Of a stretch of 64,000 bases of DNA, positions 52,501-64,000 are shown one piece after another. Under the pieces are notes generated by a model. That model had not been told where the DNA came from, searched no databases, and saw nothing but the letters and a program-made list of their open reading frames with translations. The position numbers and the translations under genes are program-made. Numbering within the stretch: position 1 is the stretch's first letter; the number at the start of each line of letters is the position of its first letter. The DNA comes from Serripes groenlandicus (lineage: Eukaryota > Mollusca > Bivalvia > Cardiida > Cardiidae): contig JASEVX010000116.1 in NCBI GenBank assembly GCA_031761405.1, positions 496,001 through 560,000 on the forward strand, written 5' to 3'.

Positions 52501-55500
52501 AGTGGCGCTGACGCGACACGGTTGAAAACGGCCGTAAAGCCGTTCAAACCTGCTGCAGGCTTGTGTCGAGTCAATGCTAATACCATTTCAAAGAGGTTAC
52601 GATTAGAGTAGAACAGAGGGAAGGGACGCGTGTAAGACATATAAGTAAAAGTAAGTAAATAACGTGAAAAAAGGAGCTCAACTCACCTTTAGGAAGTGAT
52701 GTACCCGCCGTCGTGTTGTTCTGTGGTGTCTTGATTTCTGTGGTGTCTTGATTTCTGTGGTGTCTTGATATCTGCAGCCAGCCCGCGTTCCAGTAGAATA
52801 TATATGAAATGGAGACACAAGAATCGAGTTAGACAGTGGTCAATTGCACGGCGGTTTTCGTTAGGTCGGGGCCTAACACTTAACGATTACGAGTAGAACT
52901 AACAGGAGGATACGTTGAAGACATCTACTGTACTGACAGCTTTGTCAGACCTGCTGCAGTGTTTCGAAATCATAGTGGCGCTGACGCGACACGGTTGAAA
53001 ACGGCCGTAAAGCCGTTCAAACCTGCTGCAGGCTTGTGTCGAGTCAATGCTAATACCATTTCAAAGAGGTTACGATTAGAGTAGAACAGAGGGAAGGGAC
53101 GCGTGTAAGACATATAAGTAAAAGTAAGTAAATAACGTGAAAAAAGGAGCTCAACTCACCTTTAGGAAGTGATGTACCCGCCGTCGTGTTGTTCTGTGGT
53201 GTCTTGATTTCTGTGGTGTCTTGATTTCTGTGGTGTCTTGATATCTGCAGCCAGCCCGCGTTCCAGTAGAATATATATGAAATGGAGACACAAGAATCGA
53301 GTTAGACAGTGGTCAATTGCACGGCGGTTTTCGTTAGGTCGGGGCCTAACACTTAACGATTACGAGTAGAACTAACAGGAGGATACGTTGAAGACATCTA
53401 CTGTACTGACAGCTTTGTCAGACCTGCTGCAGTGTTTCGAAATCATAGTGGCGCTGACGCGACACGGTTGAAAACGGCCGTAAAGCCGTTCAAACCTGCT
53501 GCAGGCTTGTGTCGAGTCAATGCTAATACCATTTCAAAGAGGTTACGATTAGAGTAGAACAGAGGGAAGGGACGCGTGTAAGACATATAAGTAAAAGTAA
53601 GTAAATAACGTGAAAAAAGGAGCTCAACTCACCTTTAGGAAGTGATGTACCCGCCGTCGTGTTGTTCTGTGGTGTCTTGATTTCTGTGGTGTCTTGATTT
53701 CTGTGGTGTCTTGATATCTGCAGCCAGCCCGCGTTCCAGTAGAATATATATGAAATGGAGACACAAGAATCGAGTTAGACAGTGGTCAATTGCACGGCGG
53801 TTTTCGTTAGGTCGGGGCCTAACACTTAACGATTACGAGTAGAACTAACAGGAGGATACGTTGAAGACATCTACTGTACTGACAGCTTTGTCAGACCTGC
53901 TGCAGTGTTTCGAAATCATAGTGGCGCTGACGCGACACGGTTGAAAACGGCCGTAAAGCCGTTCAAACCTGCTGCAGGCTTGTGTCGAGTCAATGCTAAT
54001 ACCATTTCAAAGAGGTTACGATTAGAGTAGAACAGAGGGAAGGGACGCGTGTAAGACATATAAGTAAAAGTAAGTAAATAACGTGAAAAAAGGAGCTCAA
54101 CTCACCTTTAGGAAGTGATGTACCCGCCGTCGTGTTGTTCTGTGGTGTCTTGATTTCTGTGGTGTCTTGATTTCTGTGGTGTCTTGATATCTGCAGCCAG
54201 CCCGCGTTCCAGTAGAATATATATGAAATGGAGACACAAGAATCGAGTTAGACAGTGGTCAATTGCACGGCGGTTTTCGTTAGGTCGGGGCCTAACACTT
54301 AACGATTACGAGTAGAACTAACAGGAGGATACGTTGAAGACATCTACTGTACTGACAGCTTTGTCAGACCTGCTGCAGTGTTTCGAAATCATAGTGGCGC
54401 TGACGCGACACGGTTGAAAACGGCCGTAAAGCCGTTCAAGACCTGCTGCAGGCTTGTGTCGAGTCAATGCTAATACCATTTCAAAGAGGTTACGATTAGA
54501 GTAGAACAGAGGGAAGGGACGCGTGTAAGACATATAAGTAAAAGTAAGTAAATAACGTGAAAAAAGGAGCTCAACTCACCTTTAGGAAGTGATGTACCCG
54601 CCGTCGTGTTGTTCTGTGGTGTCTTGATTTCTGTGGTGTCTTGATTTCTGTGGTGTCTTGATATCTGCAGCCAGCCCGCGTTCCAGTAGAATATATATGA
54701 AATGGAGACACAAGAATCGAGTTAGACAGTGGTCAATTGCACGGCGGTTTTCGTTAGGTCGGGGCCTAACACTTAACGATTACGAGTAGAACTAACAGGA
54801 GGATACGTTGAAGACATCTACTGTACTGACAGCTTTGTCAGACCTGCTGCAGTGTTTCGAAATCATAGTGGCGCTGACGCGACACGGTTGAAAACGGCCG
54901 TAAAGCCGTTCAAACCTGCTGCAGGCTTGTGTCGAGTCAATGCTAATACCATTTCAAAGAGGTTACGATTAGAGTAGAACAGAGGGAAGGGACGCGTGTA
55001 AGACATATAAGTAAAAGTAAGTAAATAACGTGAAAAAAGGAGCTCAACTCACCTTTAGGAAGTGATGTACCCGCCGTCGTGTTGTTCTGTGGTGTCTTGA
55101 TTTCTGTGGTGTCTTGATTTCTGTGGTGTCTTGATATCTGCAGCCAGCCCGCGTTCCAGTAGAATATATATGAAATGGAGACACAAGAATCGAGTTAGAC
55201 AGTGGTCAATTGCACGGCGGTTTTCGTTAGGTCGGGGCCTAACACTTAACGATTACGAGTAGAACTAACAGGAGGATACGTTGAAGACATCTACTGTACT
55301 GACAGCTTTGTCAGACCTGCTGCAGTGTTTCGAAATCATAGTGGCGCTGACGCGACACGGTTGAAAACGGCCGTAAAGCCGTTCAAACCTGCTGCAGGCT
55401 TGTGTCGAGTCAATGCTAATACCATTTCAAAGAGGTTACGATTAGAGTAGAACAGAGGGAAGGGACGCGTGTAAGACATATAAGTAAAAGTAAGTAAATA

Positions 55501-58500
55501 ACGTGAAAAAAGGAGCTCAACTCACCTTTAGGAAGTGATGTACCCGCCGTCGTGTTGTTCTGTGGTGTCTTGATTTCTGTGGTGTCTTGATTTCTGTGGT
55601 GTCTTGATATCTGCAGCCAGCCCGCGTTCCAGTAGAATATATATGAAATGGAGACACAAGAATCGAGTTAGACAGTGGTCAATTGCACGGCGGTTTTCGT
55701 TAGGTCGGGGCCTAACACTTAACGATTACGAGTAGAACTAACAGGAGGATACGTTGAAGACATCTACTGTACTGACAGCTTTGTCAGACCTGCTGCAGTG
55801 TTTCGAAATCATAGTGGCGCTGACGCGACACGGTTGAAAACGGCCGTAAAGCCGTTCAAACCTGCTGCAGGCTTGTGTCGAGTCAATGCTAATACCATTT
55901 CAAAGAGGTTACGATTAGAGTAGAACAGAGGGAAGGGACGCGTGTAAGACATATAAGTAAAAGTAAGTAAATAACGTGAAAAAAGGAGCTCAACTCACCT
56001 TTAGGAAGTGATGTACCCGCCGTCGTGTTGTTCTGTGGTGTCTTGATTTCTGTGGTGTCTTGATTTCTGTGGTGTCTTGATATCTGCAGCCAGCCCGCGT
56101 TCCAGTAGAATATATATGAAATGGAGACACAAGAATCGAGTTAGACAGTGGTCAATTGCACGGCGGTTTTCGTTAGGTCGGGGCCTAACACTTAACGATT
56201 ACGAGTAGAACTAACAGGAGGATACGTTGAAGACATCTACTGTACTGACAGCTTTGTCAGACCTGCTGCAGTGTTTCGAAATCATAGTGGCGCTGACGCG
56301 ACACGGTTGAAAACGGCCGTAAAGCCGTTCAAACCTGCTGCAGGCTTGTGTCGAGTCAATGCTAATACCATTTCAAAGAGGTTACGATTAGAGTAGAACA
56401 GAGGGAAGGGACGCGTGTAAGACATATAAGTAAAAGTAAGTAAATAACGTGAAAAAAGGAGCTCAACTCACCTTTAGGAAGTGATGTACCCGCCGTCGTG
56501 TTGTTCTGTGGTGTCTTGATTTCTGTGGTGTCTTGATTTCTGTGGTGTCTTGATATCTGCAGCCAGCCCGCGTTCCAGTAGAATATATATGAAATGGAGA
56601 CACAAGAATCGAGTTAGACAGTGGTCAATTGCACGGCGGTTTTCGTTAGGTCGGGGCCTAACACTTAACGATTACGAGTAGAACTAACAGGAGGATACGT
56701 TGAAGACATCTACTGTACTGACAGCTTTGTCAGACCTGCTGCAGTGTTTCGAAATCATAGTGGCGCTGACGCGACACGGTTGAAAACGGCCGTAAAGCCG
56801 TTCAAACCTGCTGCAGGCTTGTGTCGAGTCAATGCTAATACCATTTCAAAGAGGTTACGATTAGAGTAGAACAGAGGGAAGGGACGCGTGTAAGACATAT
56901 AAGTAAAAGTAAGTAAATAACGTGAAAAAAGGAGCTCAACTCACCTTTAGGAAGTGATGTACCCGCCGTCGTGTTGTTCTGTGGTGTCTTGATTTCTGTG
57001 GTGTCTTGATTTCTGTGGTGTCTTGATATCTGCAGCCAGCCCGCGTTCCAGTAGAATATATATGAAATGGAGACACAAGAATCGAGTTAGACAGTGGTCA
57101 ATTGCACGGCGGTTTTCGTTAGGTCGGGGCCTAACACTTAACGATTACGAGTAGAACTAACAGGAGGATACGTTGAAGACATCTACTGTACTGACAGCTT
57201 TGTCAGACCTGCTGCAGTGTTTCGAAATCATAGTGGCGCTGACGCGACACGGTTGAAAACGGCCGTAAAGCCGTTCAAACCTGCTGCAGGCTTGTGTCGA
57301 GTCAATGCTAATACCATTTCAAAGAGGTTACGATTAGAGTAGAACAGAGGGAAGGGACGCGTGTAAGACATATAAGTAAAAGTAAGTAAATAACGTGAAA
57401 AAAGGAGCTCAACTCACCTTTAGGAAGTGATGTACCCGCCGTCGTGTTGTTCTGTGGTGTCTTGATTTCTGTGGTGTCTTGATTTCTGTGGTGTCTTGAT
57501 ATCTGCAGCCAGCCCGGCGTTCCAGTAGAATATATATGAAATGGAGACACAAGAATCGAGTTAGACAGTGGTCAATTGCACGGCGGTTTTCGTTAGGTCG
57601 GGGCCTAACACTTAACGATTACGAGTAGAACTAACAGGAGGATACGTTGAAGACATCTACTGTACTGACAGCTTTGTCAGACCTGCTGCAGTGTTTCGAA
57701 ATCATAGTGGCGCTGACGCGACACGGTTGAAAACGGCCGTAAAGCCGTTCAAACCTGCTGCAGGCTTGTGTCGAGTCAATGCTAATACCATTTCAAAGAG
57801 GTTACGATTAGAGTAGAACAGAGGGAAGGGACGCGTGTAAGACATATAAGTAAAAGTAAGTAAATAACGTGAAAAAAGGAGCTCAACTCACCTTTAGGAA
57901 GTGATGTACCCGCCGTCGTGTTGTTCTGTGGTGTCTTGATTTCTGTGGTGTCTTGATTTCTGTGGTGTCTTGATATCTGCAGCCAGCCCGCGTTCCAGTA
58001 GAATATATATGAAATGGAGACACAAGAATCGAGTTAGACAGTGGTCAATTGCACGGCGGTTTTCGTTAGGTCGGGGCCTAACACTTAACGATTACGAGTA
58101 GAACTAACAGGAGGATACGTTGAAGACATCTACTGTACTGACAGCTTTGTCAGACCTGCTGCAGTGTTTCGAAATCATAGTGGCGCTGACGCGACACGGT
58201 TGAAAACGGCCGTAAAGCCGTTCAAACCTGCTGCAGGCTTGTGTCGAGTCAATGCTAATACCATTTCAAAGAGGTTACGATTAGAGTAGAACAGAGGGAA
58301 GGGACGCGTGTAAGACATATAAGTAAAAGTAAGTAAATAACGTGAAAAAAGGAGCTCAACTCACCTTTAGGAAGTGATGTACCCGCCGTCGTGTTGTTCT
58401 GTGGTGTCTTGATTTCTGTGGTGTCTTGATTTCTGTGGTGTCTTGATATCTGCAGCCAGCCCGCGTTCCAGTAGAATATATATGAAATGGAGACACAAGA

Positions 58501-61500
58501 ATCGAGTTAGACAGTGGTCAATTGCACGGCGGTTTTCGTTAGGTCGGGGCCTAACACTTAACGATTACGAGTAGAACTAACAGGAGGATACGTTGAAGAC
58601 ATCTACTGTACTGACAGCTTTGTCAGACCTGCTGCAGTGTTTCGAAATCATAGTGGCGCTGACGCGACACGGTTGAAAACGGCCGTAAAGCCGTTCAAAC
58701 CTGCTGCAGGCTTGTGTCGAGTCAATGCTAATACCATTTCAAAGAGGTTACGATTAGAGTAGAACAGAGGGAAGGGACGCGTGTAAGACATATAAGTAAA
58801 AGTAAGTAAATAACGTGAAAAAAGGAGCTCAACTCACCTTTAGGAAGTGATGTACCCGCCGTCGTGTTGTTCTGTGGTGTCTTGATTTCTGTGGTGTCTT
58901 GATTTCTGTGGTGTCTTGATATCTGCAGCCAGCCCGCGTTCCAGTAGAATATATATGAAATGGAGACACAAGAATCGAGTTAGACAGTGGTCAATTGCAC
59001 GGCGGTTTTCGTTAGGTCGGGGCCTAACACTTAACGATTACGAGTAGAACTAACAGGAGGATACGTTGAAGACATCTACTGTACTGACAGCTTTGTCAGA
59101 CCTGCTGCAGTGTTTCGAAATCATAGTGGCGCTGACGCGACACGGTTGAAAACGGCCGTAAAGCCGTTCAAACCTGCTGCAGGCTTGTGTCGAGTCAATG
59201 CTAATACCATTTCAAAGAGGTTACGATTAGAGTAGAACAGAGGGAAGGGACGCGTGTAAGACATATAAGTAAAAGTAAGTAAATAACGTGAAAAAAGGAG
59301 CTCAACTCACCTTTAGGAAGTGATGTACCCGCCGTCGTGTTGTTCTGTGGTGTCTTGATTTCTGTGGTGTCTTGATTTCTGTGGTGTCTTGATATCTGCA
59401 GCCAGCCCGCGTTCCAGTAGAATATATATGAAATGGAGACACAAGAATCGAGTTAGACAGTGGTCAATTGCACGGCGGTTTTCGTTAGGTCGGGGCCTAA
59501 CACTTAACGATTACGAGTAGAACTAACAGGAGGATACGTTGAAGACATCTACTGTACTGACAGCTTTGTCAGACCTGCTGCAGTGTTTCGAAATCATAGT
59601 GGCGCTGACGCGACACGGTTGAAAACGGCCGTAAAGCCGTTCAAACCTGCTGCAGGCTTGTGTCGAGTCAATGCTAATACCATTTCAAAGAGGTTACGAT
59701 TAGAGTAGAACAGAGGGAAGGGACGCGTGTAAGACATATAAGTAAAAGTAAGTAAATAACGTGAAAAAAGGAGCTCAACTCACCTTTAGGAAGTGATGTA
59801 CCCGCCGTCGTGTTGTTCTGTGGTGTCTTGATTTCTGTGGTGTCTTGATTTCTGTGGTGTCTTGATATCTGCAGCCAGCCCGCGTTCCAGTAGAATATAT
59901 ATGAAATGGAGACACAAGAATCGAGTTAGACAGTGGTCAATTGCACGGCGGTTTTCGTTAGGTCGGGGCCTAACACTTAACGATTACGAGTAGAACTAAC
60001 AGGAGGATACGTTGAAGACATCTACTGTACTGACAGCTTTGTCAGACCTGCTGCAGTGTTTCGAAATCATAGTGGCGCTGACGCGACACGGTTGAAAACG
60101 GCCGTAAAGCCGTTCAAACCTGCTGCAGGCTTGTGTCGAGTCAATGCTAATACCATTTCAAAGAGGTTACGATTAGAGTAGAACAGAGGGAAGGGACGCG
60201 TGTAAGACATATAAGTAAAAGTAAGTAAATAACGTGAAAAAAGGAGCTCAACTCACCTTTAGGAAGTGATGTACCCGCCGTCGTGTTGTTCTGTGGTGTC
60301 TTGATTTCTGTGGTGTCTTGATTTCTGTGGTGTCTTGATATCTGCAGCCAGCCCGCGTTCCAGTAGAATATATATGAAATGGAGACACAAGAATCGAGTT
60401 AGACAGTGGTCAATTGCACGGCGGTTTTCGTTAGGTCGGGGCCTAACACTTAACGATTACGAGTAGAACTAACAGGAGGATACGTTGAAGACATCTACTG
60501 TACTGACAGCTTTGTCAGACCTGCTGCAGTGTTTCGAAATCATAGTGGCGCTGACGCGACACGGTTGAAAACGGCCGTAAAGCCGTTCAAGACCTGCTGC
60601 AGGCTTGTGTCGAGTCAATGCTAATACCATTTCAAAGAGGTTACGATTAGAGTAGAACAGAGGGAAGGGACGCGTGTAAGACATATAAGTAAAAGTAAGT
60701 AAATAACGTGAAAAAAGGAGCTCAACTCACCTTTAGGAAGTGATGTACCCGCCGTCGTGTTGTTCTGTGGTGTCTTGATTTCTGTGGTGTCTTGATTTCT
60801 GTGGTGTCTTGATATCTGCAGCCAGCCCGCGTTCCAGTAGAATATATATGAAATGGAGACACAAGAATCGAGTTAGACAGTGGTCAATTGCACGGCGGTT
60901 TTCGTTAGGTCGGGGCCTAACACTTAACGATTACGAGTAGAACTAACAGGAGGATACGTTGAAGACATCTACTGTACTGACAGCTTTGTCAGACCTGCTG
61001 CAGTGTTTCGAAATCATAGTGGCGCTGACGCGACACGGTTGAAAACGGCCGTAAAGCCGTTCAAACCTGCTGCAGGCTTGTGTCGAGTCAATGCTAATAC
61101 CATTTCAAAGAGGTTACGATTAGAGTAGAACAGAGGGAAGGGACGCGTGTAAGACATATAAGTAAAAGTAAGTAAATAACGTGAAAAAAGGAGCTCAACT
61201 CACCTTTAGGAAGTGATGTACCCGCCGTCGTGTTGTTCTGTGGTGTCTTGATTTCTGTGGTGTCTTGATTTCTGTGGTGTCTTGATATCTGCAGCCAGCC
61301 CGCGTTCCAGTAGAATATATATGAAATGGAGACACAAGAATCGAGTTAGACAGTGGTCAATTGCACGGCGGTTTTCGTTAGGTCGGGGCCTAACACTTAA
61401 CGATTACGAGTAGAACTAACAGGAGGATACGTTGAAGACATCTACTGTACTGACAGCTTTGTCAGACCTGCTGCAGTGTTTCGAAATCATAGTGGCGCTG

Positions 61501-62656
61501 ACGCGACACGGTTGAAAACGGCCGTAAAGCCGTTCAAACCTGCTGCAGGCTTGTGTCGAGTCAATGCTAATACCATTTCAAAGAGGTTACGATTAGAGTA
61601 GAACAGAGGGAAGGGACGCGTGTAAGACATATAAGTAAAAGTAAGTAAATAACGTGAAAAAAGGAGCTCAACTCACCTTTAGGAAGTGATGTACCCGCCG
61701 TCGTGTTGTTCTGTGGTGTCTTGATTTCTGTGGTGTCTTGATTTCTGTGGTGTCTTGATATCTGCAGCCAGCCCGCGTTCCAGTAGAATATATATGAAAT
61801 GGAGACACAAGAATCGAGTTAGACAGTGGTCAATTGCACGGCGGTTTTCGTTAGGTCGGGGCCTAACACTTAACGATTACGAGTAGAACTAACAGGAGGA
61901 TACGTTGAAGACATCTACTGTACTGACAGCTTTGTCAGACCTGCTGCAGTGTTTCGAAATCATAGTGGCGCTGACGCGACACGGTTGAAAACGGCCGTAA
62001 AGCCGTTCAAACCTGCTGCAGGCTTGTGTCGAGTCAATGCTAATACCATTTCAAAGAGGTTACGATTAGAGTAGAACAGAGGGAAGGGACGCGTGTAAGA
62101 CATATAAGTAAAAGTAAGTAAATAACGTGAAAAAAGGAGCTCAACTCACCTTTAGGAAGTGATGTACCCGCCGTCGTGTTGTTCTGTGGTGTCTTGATTT
62201 CTGTGGTGTCTTGATTTCTGTGGTGTCTTGATATCTGCAGCCAGCCCGCGTTCCAGTAGAATATATATGAAATGGAGACACAAGAATCGAGTTAGACAGT
62301 GGTCAATTGCACGGCGGTTTTCGTTAGGTCGGGGCCTAACACTTAACGATTACGAGTAGAACTAACAGGAGGATACGTTGAAGACATCTACTGTACTGAC
62401 AGCTTTGTCAGACCTGCTGCAGTGTTTCGAAATCATAGTGGCGCTGACGCGACACGGTTGAAAACGGCCGTAAAGCCGTTCAAACCTGCTGCAGGCTTGT
62501 GTCGAGTCAATGCTAATACCATTTCAAAGAGGTTACGATTAGAGTAGAACAGAGGGAAGGGACGCGTGTAAGACATATAAGTAAAAGTAAGTAAATAACG
62601 TGAAAAAAGGAGCTCAACTCACCTTTAGGAACGTTGATGTACCCGCCGTCGTGTTG

Positions 62657-64000
62657 TTCTGTGTGTCTTGATTTCTGTGGTGTCTTGATTTCTGTGGTGT
62701 CTTGATATCTGCAGCCAGCCCGCGTTCCAGTAGAATATATATGAAATGGAGACACAAGAATCGAGTTAGACAGTGGTCAATTGCACGGCGGTTTTCGTTA
62801 GGTCGGGGCCTAACACTTAACGATTACGAGTAGAACTAACAGGAGGATACGTTGAAGACATCTACTGTACTGACAGCTTTGTCAGACCTGCTGCAGTGTT
62901 TTGAAATCATAGTGGCGCTGACGCGACACGGTTGAAAACGGCCGTAAAGCCGTTCAAACCTGCTGCAGGCTTGTGTCGAGTCAATGCTAATACCATTTCA
63001 AAGAGGTTACGATTAGAGTAGAACAGAGGGAAGGGACGCGTGTAAGACATATAAGTAAAAGTAAGTAAATAACGTGAAAAAAGGAGCTCAACTCACCTTT
63101 AGGAAGTGATGTACCCGCCGTCGTGTTGTTCTGTGGTGTCTTGATTTCTGTGGTGTCTTGATTTCTGTGGTGTCTTGATATCTGCAGCCAGCCCGCGTTC
63201 CAGTAGAATATATATGAAATGGAGACACAAGAATCGAGTTAGACAGTGGTCAATTGCACGGCGGTTTTCGTTAGGTCGGGGCCTAACACTTAACGATTAC
63301 GAGTAGAACTAACAGGAGGATACGTTGAAGACATCTACTGTACTGACAGCTTTGTCAGACCTGCTGCAGTGTTTTGAAATCATAGTGGCGCTGACGCGAC
63401 ACGGTTGAAAACGGCCGTAAAGCCGTTCAAACCTGCTGCAGGCTTGTGTCGAGTCAATGCTAATACCATTTCAAAGAGGTTACGATTAGAGTAGAACAGA
63501 GGGAAGGGACGCGTGTAAGACATATAAGTAAAAGTAAGTAAATAACGTGAAAAAAGGAGCTCAACTCACCTTTAGGAAGTGATGTACCCGCCGTCGTGTT
63601 GTTCTGTGGTGTCTTGATTTCTGTGGTGTCTTGATTTCTGTGGTGTCTTGATATCTGCAGCCAGCCCGCGTTCCAGTAGAATATATATGAAATGGAGACA
63701 CAGAGAATCGAGTTAGACAGTGGTCAATTGCACGGCGGTTTTCGTTAGGTCGGGGCCTAACACTTAACGATTACGAGTAGAACTAACAGGAGGATACGTT
63801 GAAGACATCTACTGTACTGACAGCTTTGTCAGACCTGCTGCAGTGTTTTGAAATCATAGTGGCGCTGACGCGACACGGTTGAAAACGGCCGTAAAGCCGT
63901 TCAAACCTGCTGCAGGCTTGTGTCGAGTCAATGCTAATACCATTTCAAAGAGGTTACGATTAGAGTAGAACAGAGGGAAGGGACGCGTGTAAGACATATA
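62657..64000. repeat. Block VI: units with intermediate haplotypes
   Basis: Units with landmarks 62755 and 63228 have three 17-mers and ACACAAG, but TTTTGAAATC at the second diagnostic site (about 62900 and 63372). The unit at 63701 has ACACAGAGAATCG, a form seen nowhere else in the window, again with TTTTGAAATC. The last unit is cut by the window end. These haplotypes lie between Block IV and Block V types. Confidence 0.9.

Larger units (their letters stand above)
29052..62656. repeat. Block V: homogeneous 473-bp units with derived haplotype
   Basis: This block holds 71 units (landmarks 29152 to 62281) with three 17-mers, ACACAAGAATCG and TTTCGAAATC. Spacing is exactly 473 bp in long runs, for example every unit from 35787 to 42882. 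Departures are few and small: one-base indels at about 29115, 29636, 33484, 33710, 42937, 44626, 44714, 54440, 57516 and 60591, a two-base gain at about 48349, and a 13-bp duplication at 35622-35647. This is the most uniform and probably the most recently amplified part of the array. Confidence 0.94.
1..64000. repeat. Head-to-tail satellite array filling the window (about 136-137 units of 438/457/473 bp)
   Basis: The same unit recurs without interruption from the first to the last base, always in the same orientation. I followed it using the CAC of the GGAGACAC motif, which falls at 74, 512, 977, 1450, 1922, 2379 and so on to 63701, giving 137 occurrences. Spacing is 438 bp at first, 457 bp through most of the left half and 473 bp through the right half. 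Both window ends lie inside a unit. The body is almost base-identical between units tens of kilobases apart, which indicates recent amplification or strong homogenisation. There is no inversion, transposon insertion or unique sequence. A long, uniform, gene-free array of this kind is typical of eukaryotic satellite DNA; a centromeric, pericentromeric, subtelomeric or intergenic-spacer location cannot be told apart from the sequence. Every stretch without a gene in this window is this repeat. Confidence 0.97.

Noticed and set aside
1..64000. CRISPR array
   Set aside because: The repeated unit is about 450 bp and there are no unique spacers between short repeats; the 17-mers are directly adjacent. 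No cas genes are present.
1..64000. Ribosomal DNA intergenic spacer subrepeats
   Set aside because: No rRNA coding sequence lies in 64 kb and the repeat run is far longer than usual for spacer subrepeats. The possibility is not strictly excluded, but there is no positive evidence.

Overview
The whole 64 kb window is the inside of one head-to-tail tandem array, a satellite DNA. I see no conventional gene, rRNA, tRNA, transposon, CRISPR array or non-repeat sequence anywhere. Both ends fall mid-unit, so the array is longer than the window. About 136-137 units are present, all in the same orientation. A eukaryote is by far the most likely source, because arrays this long and this uniform are typical of eukaryotic satellite DNA or other heterochromatic or intergenic arrays. 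I cannot name the lineage. A two-copy unit is 45.7% G+C by hand count, and its CpG content (26 per 457 bp) is not depleted.

Each unit has two parts. One is an almost invariant body of about 420 bp. The other is a short linker made of 1, 2 or 3 copies of a 17-bp minisatellite (plus strand TTCTGTGGTGTCTTGAT). Unit length follows linker copy number: 438 bp (1 copy), 457 bp (2 copies) and 473 bp (3 copies, minus one base in the body). Nearly all length variation outside these classes is also in the linker.

Layout: 1-880, two 438-bp one-copy units. 881-4611, a mixed zone with irregular linkers. 4612-26685, mostly 457-bp two-copy units in long uniform runs. 26686-29051, five three-copy units that keep the older body haplotype. 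29052-62656, about 71 nearly identical 473-bp units with a derived haplotype (CACAAG near the TATATAT motif, and TTTCGAAATC in place of TTTTGAAATC). 62657-64000, three units with intermediate haplotypes.

The most informative signal is evolutionary. Linker copy number rises 1-2-3 from left to right. The derived block is bounded abruptly on the left but by a stepwise ladder of intermediates on the right, so its order of origin can be read from the sequence. Inside the body are a compound inverted repeat able to fold as a 55-nt hairpin, two smaller perfect inverted repeats and an 11-bp direct repeat. The minus strand of every unit carries a compact set of signals around the linker: TATATAT, CAG, the 17-mers, AAAG/GTGAGT, then T6. 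These could be chance, or relics of a transcription or splicing module. The 61-111-codon open frames in the array are by-products of the repeat and are not annotated as genes.
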